NCBI RefSeq assembly: GCF_000684975.1 | Contig: NZ_BAXZ01000010.1 | Span: 220,175 to 284,174, forward strand | Length of the DNA stretch: 64,000 nucleotides | Source: Paraburkholderia acidipaludis NBRC 101816 | Lineage (GTDB): Bacteria > Pseudomonadota > Gammaproteobacteria > Burkholderiales > Burkholderiaceae | Direction: 5' to 3' | In this document: positions 1-7,916 of the stretch, in pieces | How positions within the stretch are numbered: position 1 is the stretch's first letter | How the letters are laid out: every line of letters starts with the position of its first letter | Made by a program: the position numbers and the translations under genes | The notes under the pieces: model-generated | The model's database searches: none | What the model was told of the DNA's origin: nothing | The model's input: only the letters and a program-made list of their open reading frames with translations

Positions 1-2
1 AA

Positions 3-152
3 GGGGTGCGCCTTTCTGCTGCGTGCGCGATTCTGGATCGCGCTTTTGGTCGCCCATCGGTTTGCACCAAAACCAACAACGACGACGACATTCTCTTCGC
101 CAACCTGTTTGGAAGCGGCCACGACGATGCGGACGAAACCGTGGCTGTCTAG
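3..152 (+). CDS. C-terminal end of an unidentified protein (partial at window edge)
   Basis: An open frame enters from the left edge and runs 49 codons to a TAG at 150-152. The end is acidic (GHDDADETVAV) and its composition looks more protein-like than the other two frames, which contain poly-Thr or Arg-rich runs. I do not recognise the family. It ends a few bases before the block of homology shared with 14265 onward begins, so it is probably the gene that neighboured the duplicated cassette. It could also be a chance open frame. Confidence 0.3.
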   Translation, partial: GVRLSAACAILDRAFGRPSVCTKTNNDDDILFANLFGSGHDDADETVAV

Positions 153-312
153 ACGATTGCACCGCCCTGAAAAAAAGCGCACAGCGCCCGCCGAGCAGCG
201 GCGTATTCGATCAGCGGCTACCGATCACCATCTCAAAATTGAGCCACCCAGGCTCGCGTCCGGTTGGACAGTGCTCGACATTGCGCCCTGACAATTGTTG
301 ACCATTTTCGTA

Positions 313-341
313 TTGAGACACCCCGCTTTGCACGTTATAAG
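313..341 (+). promoter_or_regulatory. Predicted sigma-70 promoter of cassette A
   Basis: TTGAGA (313-318), a 17-bp spacer and TATAAG (336-341) lie about 80 bp before the DUF3304 start. The same elements with the same spacing occur in copy B (14435-14463), where the -35 is TTGAGC. Conservation between diverged copies supports a real promoter. Confidence 0.55.
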
Positions 342-418
342 CCGAGAGGGGCTGAAATAGCTCCACATTGTGATCGGCTCTGTTTCTATCGCATTGACCT
401 GTTTCAGGAAGTCAAAAC

Positions 419-1021
419 GTGAATACGCAAAATGCAAATGAGACGTTCCCGAGCGCACAGGGAAAACGGCGGCGCAAGTTCCTGCCGGAGCGCAAGCCCG
501 GCCATCCATTGTGGCAGTGGGTGCCGGCCGTTGGGTTCCGGATTGCCGTAGTACCGGTCGCATCGCTGGTGTTGGTGGCGGGCGTCGGATTTTGCCAGGC
601 GGTGACGAAGACCGGATCGTATGGCGAGTTTGATCTGATGGGATTTAACCGAACTGATCGCTATATCGCTCAGTTTTACGTCGAAGGGCAATGGGGCGGA
701 AATCTTTTTCCAAAAGGCAATGGTGGTGGAGGTAGTGCGACTTGCTGCACGAGCATTCCGCGAGGCAGCAAGACACTTCATGTCAGGTGGGTCCTTGGCT
801 GGAAAACTGACGAGCAATTCCGAAACCGCGCTCCGCAGGAAACCTACGAAGCCGACGTACCGCTCCCAGTCATGCCAAGGGGGGCGAAGAGTGGTCACAT
901 TCAAATCTACTTCTTCCCCGGCAACCGGATCAGTGCGATGTACACCACCGATCTAGATGAGTCAGAAGTTAAACCCCAGGTAGTTGGACGACGCATCGCA
1001 GACACCCCGTACAACGGCTAA
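419..1021 (+). CDS. DUF3304 family protein, candidate immunity protein (copy A)
   Basis: A 200-residue protein with a basic, soluble N-terminus (about 1-35), one hydrophobic segment (about 40-60, ending GVGFCQ) and an exported domain. DUF3304-like features are the TDRYI segment, WGGN and a CC pair (ATCCTSIP) followed by a VRW strand. The Cys after the hydrophobic stretch is preceded by GF, a poor lipobox, so a membrane anchor is more likely than lipidation. The start is GTG where copy B has ATG, with AGGAAG just upstream. It lies 23 bp before the DUF2235 gene. DUF3304 genes often accompany DUF2235/Tle1 genes in Burkholderiales; an immunity role is inferred, not shown. Confidence 0.75.
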   Translation: MNTQNANETFPSAQGKRRRKFLPERKPGHPLWQWVPAVGFRIAVVPVASLVLVAGVGFCQAVTKTGSYGEFDLMGFNRTDRYIAQFYVEGQWGGNLFPKGNGGGGSATCCTSIPRGSKTLHVRWVLGWKTDEQFRNRAPQETYEADVPLPVMPRGAKSGHIQIYFFPGNRISAMYTTDLDESEVKPQVVGRRIADTPYNG

Positions 1022-1044
1022 AGGCCCCCAAGCACAAAACATTC

Positions 1045-2937
1045 ATGACAGATATGGTGGACATGTTCCACAAGAAGCCGTCCAATCCTGACGCAGCCAG
1101 TCCCCAGTACGTGGGTGAAGTACCTGACGCCGCAGCCACCGTGCAGCGAGCAATTTCGATTAGCAAAACCTTTCCCGACACACCGCCCGATGGCTGCTAT
1201 CGCTGCGAGCAGGAACTGTATATCAGCTTTTTCTTCGACGGTTTTGGCCACGACCAGAAAGCCGACGCGCAGAAGGGTGCCTTGTCGAATATTGGCCGCT
1301 TGTTTGCCGCGCACAAGAACGACGAGAAGAAAGGTGCATATCGGCGCTATTACGAAGGGCTTGGCACCCGCCTGAGTAATGCCCCGGTCACTGCACATGA
1401 CGTGCTTGCGCCGGTCGGGAAAGACGCAGAATCCATCGCAACGGACAAAGCCCAGGGGGTGGTGTCCGATCCGTACAAAAAGCCGCTTTCGGCCATGACC
1501 AAAGCTAAGTGGGCAAATCCCGACATGGCGGTGAGCGAGATCGTCAAGGAAGGACAAAACGTCGCTGCCGAGCAGGTGAACCGTGAGAAGGTCTGGGCAA
1601 AAATCACAGACTGGAAAGGCGTCGTCAAGGCGAAATGGGCAGGCGTAAGCTTCATGCTGATTGCTGAAAACGTCGCGTCAATCCGCGACAATGAAAAAGC
1701 GGCTGCATTCCTTGGAACGGGCGTGGCGAAGCGCGTTGATAAGGCGGTGGGCGACCTCAAGGAGATCGTCAAAAACGCGGCGAAGAATCCACGCGAGATC
1801 AAGCGGATCAAGATCGCGGTGTTTGGGTACGACCGGGGGGCGCTCGTTGCACGAACTTTCGCGAACCAGCTTTTCGGGAAGGAATGCAAGCTCGTCAAGG
1901 GTGAGGCGCAGTTTCAGGGTATCCCGGTTGAATGCGATTTCATGGGGCTGTTCGACAGCGTATCTGCGTCTTACGCCGATACCCTCTTCACCAAAGCGCT
2001 AGCTACCGCAATTGGTATGGTGCCGACCGGGGGAATCACGCGACCGGTTGTCCGTTACCTTGCAGATGGCGCATTGCAACTGGTGTCACTGATCAAACGT
2101 AGGCTCGACGCCGTGGAGATTCCCGATCAGGTCAAGCGCGTGGTGCATTACGTCGCCGCCAACGAACTGCGTTTCTACAAGCGTGTCGATTCGTTGCGCA
2201 AATCGCAGGCGCAGGACCGGATCACCGAAGTCGTTTTCCCCGGTACACAGCCCGATATCGGCGGTGGCGTGCGTAACGAGGATGGCGGCAAAAGCAATGA
2301 ACTCGCGAAACTCGTTGTACGTTGCATGCACCAGGAAGCTTGGTTTAACGGCGTGCCGCTACTGAGACTCGATCAGATGTCGGGGCCATTGCATCCGGTA
2401 CTGGCCGAGTTCCAGAGTTTTCAGCCCATTACAAGTGGTGGAGCAAAGCATACAGTAGACGATCTGTTTCAGGCGTACTTGGGGCACGTTCGCGCTTCTG
2501 GCCCACTCGAAAAGCACTTCATGGCGCACCAGAAGGTATTTGTGTCGTATCTGCGCAGGGTCAATGACAGCCTTGGAAGAAATGATGGCACGCATTTCTC
2601 GAACCGTGCCGCCTTCGAGTATCAGGCGTTGATCGACAACTCTGGTGGATCGTTCTCGCCCGAACTGGGCGTGAATGTCACGATGACGGGTACGTCGGCT
2701 ACGGATATCGCGGATCCCCATGCAAAGGAACTGGGATTGACTTGGGAAAATCCGCAGCCGCTGCCGCCGCTGGTGTTGGCTTTCTTCGACCACGTCTTCC
2801 ATAACACGATGACCGAACCGCTGAACGACGCGGCGTTGAACACGGTTAGCTATTTCATGGTGCGCCCGATTGAAGACGACATGCCCGCACCTGTCGCGCC
2901 ACTACCCGATCCGATCCCAGGCGCTGGCGTCCTGTAA
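1045..2937 (+). CDS. DUF2235 / Tle1-like T6SS phospholipase-fold protein (copy A)
   Basis: A 630-residue protein with a DUF2235 alpha/beta-hydrolase layout: a first strand FFFDGFGHD (about 70-78), the nucleophile elbow FGYDRGA (D263), GLFDSV (D304) and FPGTQPDIGGG (Q402). Tle1 relatives are T6SS-delivered phospholipases whose elbow is GFSRG and whose later motif is GxHxDxGGG. Here the expected Ser is Asp and the expected His is Gln, so classical Ser-His-Asp hydrolysis looks impossible. No signal peptide is visible, as expected for a T6SS cargo. No vgrG or PAAR gene is visible beside it. It could be an inactive effector, a changed chemistry, or a structural cargo. Confidence 0.8.
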   Translation: MTDMVDMFHKKPSNPDAASPQYVGEVPDAAATVQRAISISKTFPDTPPDGCYRCEQELYISFFFDGFGHDQKADAQKGALSNIGRLFAAHKNDEKKGAYRRYYEGLGTRLSNAPVTAHDVLAPVGKDAESIATDKAQGVVSDPYKKPLSAMTKAKWANPDMAVSEIVKEGQNVAAEQVNREKVWAKITDWKGVVKAKWAGVSFMLIAENVASIRDNEKAAAFLGTGVAKRVDKAVGDLKEIVKNAAKNPREIKRIKIAVFGYDRGALVARTFANQLFGKECKLVKGEAQFQGIPVECDFMGLFDSVSASYADTLFTKALATAIGMVPTGGITRPVVRYLADGALQLVSLIKRRLDAVEIPDQVKRVVHYVAANELRFYKRVDSLRKSQAQDRITEVVFPGTQPDIGGGVRNEDGGKSNELAKLVVRCMHQEAWFNGVPLLRLDQMSGPLHPVLAEFQSFQPITSGGAKHTVDDLFQAYLGHVRASGPLEKHFMAHQKVFVSYLRRVNDSLGRNDGTHFSNRAAFEYQALIDNSGGSFSPELGVNVTMTGTSATDIADPHAKELGLTWENPQPLPPLVLAFFDHVFHNTMTEPLNDAALNTVSYFMVRPIEDDMPAPVAPLPDPIPGAGVL

Positions 2938-2962
2938 CTGCATTCGACGGGAACAGAATTCT

Positions 2963-2986
2963 AGCCGCGCCTCGTGCGCGGCTTTT
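2963..2986 (+). terminator. Rho-independent terminator of cassette A
   Basis: AGCCGCGC, a CTCGT loop, GCGCGGCT and then a short T run lie 26 bp after the DUF2235 stop. The equivalent hairpin in copy B (about 17091-17114) is partly decayed. Confidence 0.7.
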
Positions 2987-3005
2987 CGTTGGTCCCCTTG
3001 TACGC

Positions 3006-3113
3006 TTACAACGACAAGACTTGTCGTGCCCACGCCTCCATCATCGGGCGGCGCTGTTCCAGCAAATCAGTCCGGTGATAAGCACTTTCAACCTTGTTCG
3101 CGATGGTAGCCAT
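3006..3113 (-). pseudogene. C-terminal tail of a P4-type tyrosine integrase (remnant)
   Basis: A 35-codon open frame whose translation includes AYHRTDLLEQRRPMMEAWA. This resembles the extreme C-terminus of P4-family phage integrases, which typically end with an AY.R.DL...RR..M..WA helix. The catalytic domain is absent. It starts 2 bp after the stop of the broken toxin gene on the same strand, the place where an antitoxin would be expected, but the sequence does not look like an antitoxin. It marks a deletion or recombination junction of an old integrative element. Confidence 0.5.
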
Positions 3114-3115
3114 TG

Positions 3116-3410
3116 TCAACTCTCCAGTTCGCGTGCGAGACGCAGTGCGCGAGCAATATCCGCATCCTGCGTGCGCTTGTCACCCCCACATAGCAGGATG
3201 ATAAAAACGCCGCGGCGCTGTGTGTAATACACCCGGTATCCAGGTCCATAGTCGATGCGCAACTCGGAAACGCCCTCCGCTACCGGCTTCACATCGCCGG
3301 GGTTTCCATCCATCAGCCGCTAAATACGGCTGGATGCGGGCACGCGCCCGGAGATCGCGCAAACCATCAATCCATCGGGCGAATTCAGTGGTTTTGCGCA
3401 GTTCGATCAT
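3116..3410 (-). pseudogene. RelE/ParE-family toxin, frameshifted
   Basis: The first part reads MIELRKTTEFARWIDGL and continues to ARARIQ; the second, in another frame, begins DGNPGDVKPV and contains ELRIDYGPGYRVYYTQRRG and LLCGGDKRTQDADI. Together they match the layout of an approximately 98-residue RelE/HigB-like mRNA interferase. Total length is 295 nt, not a multiple of three. Near 3315-3330 about 2 nt are missing, and restoring them leaves an in-frame TAG, so two lesions inactivate it. No intact antitoxin follows; an integrase tail occupies that place. Confidence 0.7.
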
Positions 3411-3446
3411 TGCCAGGGTGTAGCCTCTGGCTACACCCTGGCAATG
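3408..3446. repeat. Perfect 18-bp inverted repeat over the toxin start codon
   Basis: Arms CATTGCCAGGGTGTAGCC (3408-3425) and its exact complement (3429-3446) flank a TCT loop. The right end of the toxin pseudogene, including its ATG, lies in the left arm. It may be a toxin-antitoxin autoregulatory operator or an RNA hairpin hiding the start codon. A terminator is less likely because no T run follows. Confidence 0.6.
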
Positions 3447-3547
3447 ACACAGAAAACAGGGCCCGATGCCAGCACCATCCAAACACAAAACTAGGTGAAA
3501 ACCCTAATAATACGGTAAAATCCCACGCATTCCGGGAAATCACCACC

Positions 3548-3760
3548 ATGCCGCACCGTTACCAAATCCTCGAAAAGATCGCCTTCACGCTCGTCGTTTT
3601 GTCTGCCGTGATGTGCTCCGGCTTCATCGCCTGGGAAAGCTCGCCCGACTTCCGCGCGAACTTCCAGCAGGGCAAGGATCTCTTTCTGAAGAGCGGCGAG
3701 TACTCGTATGCCTGCGCAACGGTCGCGACCGACCCGTGCGCGCAGTTCCCGCTCGAGTAA
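3548..3760 (+). CDS. Small single-pass membrane protein, unknown function
   Basis: A 70-residue protein: a short basic start (MPHRYQILEK), one hydrophobic segment (about 11-29, FTLVVLSAVMCSGFIAW) and a small polar tail with two Cys (YACATVATDPCAQF) probably exposed outside the inner membrane, where they could form a disulphide. An ATG further upstream in the same frame would add a basic tail with no relation to a membrane protein, so I use 3548. AT-rich DNA just upstream (about 3510-3525) could hold a promoter. I do not recognise the family. Confidence 0.55.
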   Translation: MPHRYQILEKIAFTLVVLSAVMCSGFIAWESSPDFRANFQQGKDLFLKSGEYSYACATVATDPCAQFPLE

Positions 3761-3891
3761 GCCTCGGGCCGTCCCACCTCGTCTTAATGGCGTCACCGAG
3801 TCTCCCGCGCATGGCGCAGGTCACAGCGGGTTGCATCCGCGAGCATTTCGACTAAGCTCGAATCTGGTCTCGCCTCCGAGCTTGTTCGACA

Positions 3892-4404
3892 ATGCTCATC
3901 CGCGCCTGCCCGCCTGGCGGCTTCGCCGCGTCACGCGCCAATCTGCTGCGGCGCTTCGGCTTCGTTTTGCCCCTGCTAATCGCGAGCGCCTGCACCATCA
4001 CGCCCCCGCAGCGTCCGCTCCTGATCATTCCGCCCGCAGCCATCAACAGCAACACGCTCGACCAGTACCGCACGGCCGTTGCCCACCGCATCGTCGATCG
4101 CAACCCCTCGTATATCCTGCACGGCTCGCCTCAGGCGATGCTGCGCTCGCTCGTGGTCGTTTCCTTCGTCGTGGACCGCAACGGCCAGATTGTGAAGTCG
4201 TCGGTCTATCGCACCAACGGCGACGACGAGGCCGAAGCCACCGCGCTATCTACGCTGCGCCGCGCGGCACCCTTGCCCGTGCCTCCGGAACGGCTGCTCA
4301 ACCCGGCAGGTCAGCTCGAAATGTTCGAAGACTGGCTCTTCAACGACAACGGCAAGTTCCAGTTGCGCACGCTCGCGTCGCCGCAGGCCCAGAACTTCGA
4401 CTGA
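3892..4404 (+). CDS. TonB C-terminal-like lipoprotein
   Basis: A 170-residue protein with a basic N-terminus, a hydrophobic stretch and the lipobox-like IASAC near residue 34, suggesting a lipid-anchored periplasmic protein. Residues about 80-125 (VVVSFVVDRNGQIVKSSVY followed by an A.ALSTLRRAAPLPVPP segment) follow the TonB C-terminal pattern in which a strand pair is followed by a helix and a proline-rich turn. It lacks the long Pro-rich spacer and the cytoplasmic anchor of true TonB and no exbBD genes lie nearby, so it is a TonB-fold protein of unknown partner. The next gene on this strand has its own promoter. Confidence 0.6.
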   Translation: MLIRACPPGGFAASRANLLRRFGFVLPLLIASACTITPPQRPLLIIPPAAINSNTLDQYRTAVAHRIVDRNPSYILHGSPQAMLRSLVVVSFVVDRNGQIVKSSVYRTNGDDEAEATALSTLRRAAPLPVPPERLLNPAGQLEMFEDWLFNDNGKFQLRTLASPQAQNFD

Positions 4405-4432
4405 ACGGCCAACCAGCCGCGCCCGCGCCGCC

Positions 4433-4462
4433 TTGCTGCGCGCAAACTGCGGTCGTTATAAT
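4433..4462 (+). promoter_or_regulatory. Predicted sigma-70 promoter of the MFS gene
   Basis: TTGCTG (4433-4438), an 18-bp spacer and a consensus TATAAT (4457-4462) lie about 110 bp upstream of the MFS start codon. Confidence 0.5.
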
Positions 4463-4570
4463 TTTTCGCTATCTAGCCGGCCAAGCGCTGCGCCCCGAAC
4501 AAAGACGCACACCGCCGGATGACGCCAAACCCGGCGACCACGTGCCTCACAACGACTGGAGACTTGGTAC

Positions 4571-5884
4571 ATGTCGACTTCCCCGATTTCGCCCGCGCGC
4601 GCCGGCGAGAACGGCGCCGGCGCGACGCGCACGGCGCGCGTGATCTTCGCGAGCTTTATCGGCACCGCGATCGAGTTCTACGATTTCTATGTATACGCAA
4701 CGGCCGCCGCGCTCGTGATCGGCCCGGTGTTCTTCCCGCACGGCTCGGCGACGGCGCAGGCGCTTTCGGCTTTCGTCACGTTCGGCATCGCGTTCGTCGC
4801 GCGGCCCATCGGCTCCTTTCTGTTCGGCCATTTCGGCGACCGTATCGGCCGCAAATCGACGCTCGTCGCCTCGCTGCTCGTCATGGGCCTCTCCACCACG
4901 CTGATCGGTTTCGTGCCCGGCTATGACTCGATCGGCGGCCTCGCGCCGATCCTGCTATGCGTCCTGCGCTTCGGCCAGGGGATCGGCCTCGGCGGCGAAT
5001 GGGGCGGCGCCGCGCTGCTCGCGACCGAATACGCGCCCGCCGGCAAGCGCGGCTGGTTCGGCATGTTCCCGCAGCTCGGGCCGTCGGTGGGTTTTCTCGC
5101 CTCGAACGGCCTTTTCTTCGGCCTCGCCTCGACGCTCTCCGACCAGCAGTTCCGCGACTGGGGCTGGCGCGTGCCGTTCGTCGTTTCGGCCGTGCTCGTC
5201 GCGCTCGGCCTCTATGTGCGGTTGAAGATTGCCGAAACACCCGCCTTCAAGGCGGCCATCGAGCGCGAGGAGCGCGTGCGCGTGCCGGTCGTGACGCTCC
5301 TCGCCCATCACTGGCGGCCCACGCTCCTTGGCGCGCTCGCGATGGTCGTCTGCTACACGCTGTTCTACAACGCCACGGTGTTCTCGCTCTCGCACGGCGT
5401 GACGGCGCTGCATATTCCGCGTCCGACCTTCCTCGGCATGCTGTGCGTCGCGGTCGTCTTCATGGGTCTCGCCACACCGCTCTCGGCATGGGCAAGCGAC
5501 CGCTGGGGCCGCAAGCCGGTACTAACCGCCGGCTGCATCGCGGCGATCGCCTCGGGCTTCACGATGGCGCCGCTGCTCGGCAGCGGTTCGCTGCCGCTCG
5601 TGCTGCTATTCCTTGTGATCGAGCTGTTCCTGATGGGCGCCACCTTCGCGCCGATGGGCGCGCTCCTGCCCGAGCTCTTCCCCACGAGCGTGCGCTATAC
5701 CGGTGCGGGCGTGGCGTACAACCTGGGCGGCATTCTCGGCGCTTCGGTGGCGCCGTATATCGCTCAGGTGCTCGCCGCGCGCGGCGGCCTGTCGTGGGTT
5801 GGCGCGTACGTGTCGATCGCGGCCGCGATCAGCCTGTTCGGTGTCCTGTGCATGCACGAGACACGCGACAGGACACTGATGTAA
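4571..5884 (+). CDS. MFS transporter, metabolite:H+ symporter (MHS) type
   Basis: A 437-residue, 12-helix permease. MHS-family marks are the N-terminal FIGTAIEFYDFY-like segment, the loop-2/3 motif FGHFGDRIGRKS, and the long helix-4 signature GEWGGAALLATEYAP. The family (KgtP, ProP, ShiA and relatives) imports organic acids, betaines or similar solutes with protons. Substrate cannot be read from the sequence. It stands alone, with its own promoter upstream and a strong bidirectional terminator after its stop. Confidence 0.85.
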   Translation: MSTSPISPARAGENGAGATRTARVIFASFIGTAIEFYDFYVYATAAALVIGPVFFPHGSATAQALSAFVTFGIAFVARPIGSFLFGHFGDRIGRKSTLVASLLVMGLSTTLIGFVPGYDSIGGLAPILLCVLRFGQGIGLGGEWGGAALLATEYAPAGKRGWFGMFPQLGPSVGFLASNGLFFGLASTLSDQQFRDWGWRVPFVVSAVLVALGLYVRLKIAETPAFKAAIEREERVRVPVVTLLAHHWRPTLLGALAMVVCYTLFYNATVFSLSHGVTALHIPRPTFLGMLCVAVVFMGLATPLSAWASDRWGRKPVLTAGCIAAIASGFTMAPLLGSGSLPLVLLFLVIELFLMGATFAPMGALLPELFPTSVRYTGAGVAYNLGGILGASVAPYIAQVLAARGGLSWVGAYVSIAAAISLFGVLCMHETRDRTLM

Positions 5885-5904
5885 TACCCAGGGCCATCCC
5901 TGAT

Positions 5905-5943
5905 AAAAAAGCGGCGTCCGCAAAAACGGACTCCGCTTTTTTT
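5905..5943. terminator. Bidirectional rho-independent terminator
   Basis: An A run and GCGGCGTCCG, a CAAAAA loop, CGGACTCCGC and a run of seven or more T follow the MFS gene. The paired A and T tracts make it usable on both strands, also closing the lipoprotein transcript from the right. Confidence 0.8.
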
Positions 5944-6039
5944 GTCCACTTTGAGCGCGTGCGGCGCCTGACTATACTTCGTTCAACAGATCAGTATTTC
6001 GGTCAGCCCACGCTGTCTTTCCCATTCCGGGGGTCGACG

Positions 6040-6219
6040 ATGAACATCCATCTGAACAACGCCGACGTCGTCCTGATCATCGCCATCGCGCTCGGCACTT
6101 CGCTCGTGCTGGCCTTCAGGCTGCACACGACGAGCTGGCGCGCCGTGGTGATCGAAGCGATCGCCGCTAACGCCGCCGCCATCGCGGCGGTCGTCGCACT
6201 CGAAATGCTGCTGGCCTGA
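6040..6219 (+). CDS. Small two-helix membrane protein, unknown
   Basis: A 59-residue protein with two hydrophobic segments (about 9-27, VVLIIAIALGTSLVLAF, and about 36-58, IEAIAANAAAIAAVVALEML) joined by a short basic loop. No catalytic motif. A TATACT element about 65 bp upstream may be its -10 box. I do not recognise the family; it is short but has good composition and a clear start. Confidence 0.5.
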   Translation: MNIHLNNADVVLIIAIALGTSLVLAFRLHTTSWRAVVIEAIAANAAAIAAVVALEMLLA

Positions 6220-6276
6220 GTCGCATGCTGCTGGTGGCGGCACGCGTGCCGCCCTCGCTCTCCGGGTCGATCAGCG

Positions 6277-6399
6277 TCAGTAGTAGTAGCCGTGATGGTA
6301 GCCGCCGCCATAGTAGCCGCCGGCCGGCACCACGACGCACCCGCTCAGCGCCGCCGCGAGCAATGCACCTGCAATGAGGGTTAGCGTCAGTCGTTTCAC
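6277..6399 (-). CDS. Tiny Gly/Tyr-rich lipoprotein
   Basis: A 40-residue product starting at GTG, preceded by GGGAGAATGAA. It has a basic start (MKRLTLTLI), a hydrophobic core and the lipobox LSGC with Cys at about 22, followed by a Gly/Tyr/His tail ending HHGYYY. An upstream ATG overlaps but meets TGA after one codon. Such very short lipoproteins with Gly-Tyr repeats are common in Burkholderiaceae and of unknown role. The tail could bind metal or coat the outer-membrane inner face; this is speculation. Confidence 0.55.
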   Translation of the reverse strand: MKRLTLTLIAGALLAAALSGCVVVPAGGYYGGGYHHGYYY

Positions 6400-6690
6400 T
6401 TCATTCTCCCGTCGAGTCAATGTCTGTTGTCCTGGTGTGCCGTATCTGGCTTCCAGACGATTCGATTGAACACGACGGCGACTTCGCCAGGCGTTGCAAT
6501 TTGTAAGTAGCGATGTGGTGCGTGTTACACGCGAGGCGCGATGTCCCGCAGCGCCGCCGCGCCCACGGCATATTCACCAACTCGCGGCGACACTTTTAAC
6601 AAACGTGTAAACGGAAAACCGCGCGCAAGCCTGCGCGGGAAAGCGCAAAAAAGGCGGGCGCGTGTCGTCTCCGTGTCGCCCCGGTGTCAC

Positions 6691-7695
6691 TCATGCAGCC
6701 GAAACGGCCGGGCCTTGCAGCGATGCATCGGCGCGCGGCGGATAGACCTCGCTCACGGCGTCGAGCGCGGCCTGCACAGGCGGCACGTGGTTGCCGTCCC
6801 CCACCGAAACCGATCTGCCGGGCGCGCGCACGCCCGTGTGTTCCGCCGAGGTCGTGACGAAGATCATCACGGTAGGCCTCAGCAGCGCGTGCGAGAGGTG
6901 GACAAAGCCCGTATCGGTGCCGACGACGAGCGCAACGTCCTCGATACGCTGCGCCACCTGCGGGACGGTCAGACGCGGCAGCACCACGGCGCCGGGCACG
7001 ATGGCGGCGATCTCTTCGGCCGTGGCGCGCTCGTTGTCCGAGCCCCACGGCAGTTCGACGCGCAGACCGCGCGACTGCAAATCGCGGCAGAGTTCACCCC
7101 AATGCGCGACCGGCCACTTCTTTTCGTCCTTCGACGTCGCATGGAAGATCAGCGCGGTCGGCCCTTCGGGCGCGGGCAGCGCCGTTCCGTCGCGCGGGAT
7201 GCGCATGTTGAACACGGGCGGCGTATCGATCGTATAGCCGAGCGCTTCGCCCGCGCTGATGCGCATGCCGGTCCACGCATCGGTTCGCGGACGCGGCCCG
7301 AAACGCCCGTTGTACGCGAACGCCGCGCCGCGCTCGCCGAGATCCTGGGAGAGATAGCCGAAGCGCCGTTTCGAGCGCGTGAGCGCAGCGATGATGGCGC
7401 TCTTGTACACGCCATGAATGTCGACCACGGCGTCGTAGCGCACGGCGCGCAACTCGCCGATCGAATCCCAGATGGCTTTCAGGTCGCTCCATTTGCGCGT
7501 TTTCTTGAAGCGGCGCAGCGGCGCGCAAAGTACCCGGTCGACGCCGGCGTTCCAGCGCACGATATCGGCAAACGCTTCGTCCGAGGCCCAGTCCACCGTC
7601 GCACCGGGGAACTCGCGCTGTATGTCGGCCACCACCGGCAATGCCTCGACGATGTCGCCCAGCGAGGTCACCTTGATAATCAGAAACCGTTTCAT
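6691..7695 (-). CDS. waaC: LPS heptosyltransferase I (WaaC)
   Basis: A 334-residue family GT9 glycosyltransferase that adds the first L-glycero-D-manno-heptose to Kdo of the LPS inner core on the cytoplasmic side of the inner membrane. The N-terminus MKRFLIIKVTSLGDIVEALP is the typical acceptor-domain start of WaaC, including the SLGD motif. The C-terminal half has the GT9 nucleotide-sugar segment LIFHATSKDEKKWP and the GTDTGFVHLSHAL motif. The size is usual for the family. The gene stands alone between intergenic regions; no other LPS core gene is near. Confidence 0.85.
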   Translation of the reverse strand: MKRFLIIKVTSLGDIVEALPVVADIQREFPGATVDWASDEAFADIVRWNAGVDRVLCAPLRRFKKTRKWSDLKAIWDSIGELRAVRYDAVVDIHGVYKSAIIAALTRSKRRFGYLSQDLGERGAAFAYNGRFGPRPRTDAWTGMRISAGEALGYTIDTPPVFNMRIPRDGTALPAPEGPTALIFHATSKDEKKWPVAHWGELCRDLQSRGLRVELPWGSDNERATAEEIAAIVPGAVVLPRLTVPQVAQRIEDVALVVGTDTGFVHLSHALLRPTVMIFVTTSAEHTGVRAPGRSVSVGDGNHVPPVQAALDAVSEVYPPRADASLQGPAVSAA

Positions 7696-7884
7696 TGTCC
7701 TGCCGGCTCAATATCCATGAATTTTTCCGAGATTCTAGCGGAATGCCGGCATCGTCAAGCAGCTGATCCGGGCAATCCCCAGCGATACATCGCGCCCTTG
7801 TTTATCGCGGGGAAAAGCGCTGGTGAAAGAATAGTCAGGAAGCGATCGCCGAAACCATGAAGGATGGCGCGCACCGACCCGCCC

Positions 7885-7890
7885 TATAAT
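7885..7890 (+). promoter_or_regulatory. Predicted -10 box of the ClC gene
   Basis: A consensus TATAAT lies 26 bp before the ATG at 7917. No good -35 box is visible at the expected distance. Confidence 0.4.
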
Positions 7891-7916
7891 TTCGTCTTTG
7901 CGCCCTGGCAGAGCTC

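Larger units (their letters stand above)
154..2995 (+). repeat. Copy A of a duplicated DUF3304-DUF2235 cassette
   Basis: This block (leader, promoter, two genes, terminator) matches 14265-17118 in the same order and orientation. The leader, from the CCGCCCT at 162-168 to the first start codon, is largely the same at the DNA level, and the two encoded proteins align along their length with scattered substitutions. The copies are diverged, so the duplication or double acquisition is not recent. They sit as direct repeats on either side of about 11 kb of core genes. Confidence 0.85.

Noticed and set aside
3006..3113. Antitoxin gene partner of the RelE-like toxin
   Set aside because: The position is right, but the translation matches an integrase C-terminus rather than any XRE- or RHH-type antitoxin.
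3708..4643. A 311-codon frame over the TonB-like lipoprotein
   Set aside because: It is a shifted frame of two real genes with Arg/Ala/Pro-rich composition.
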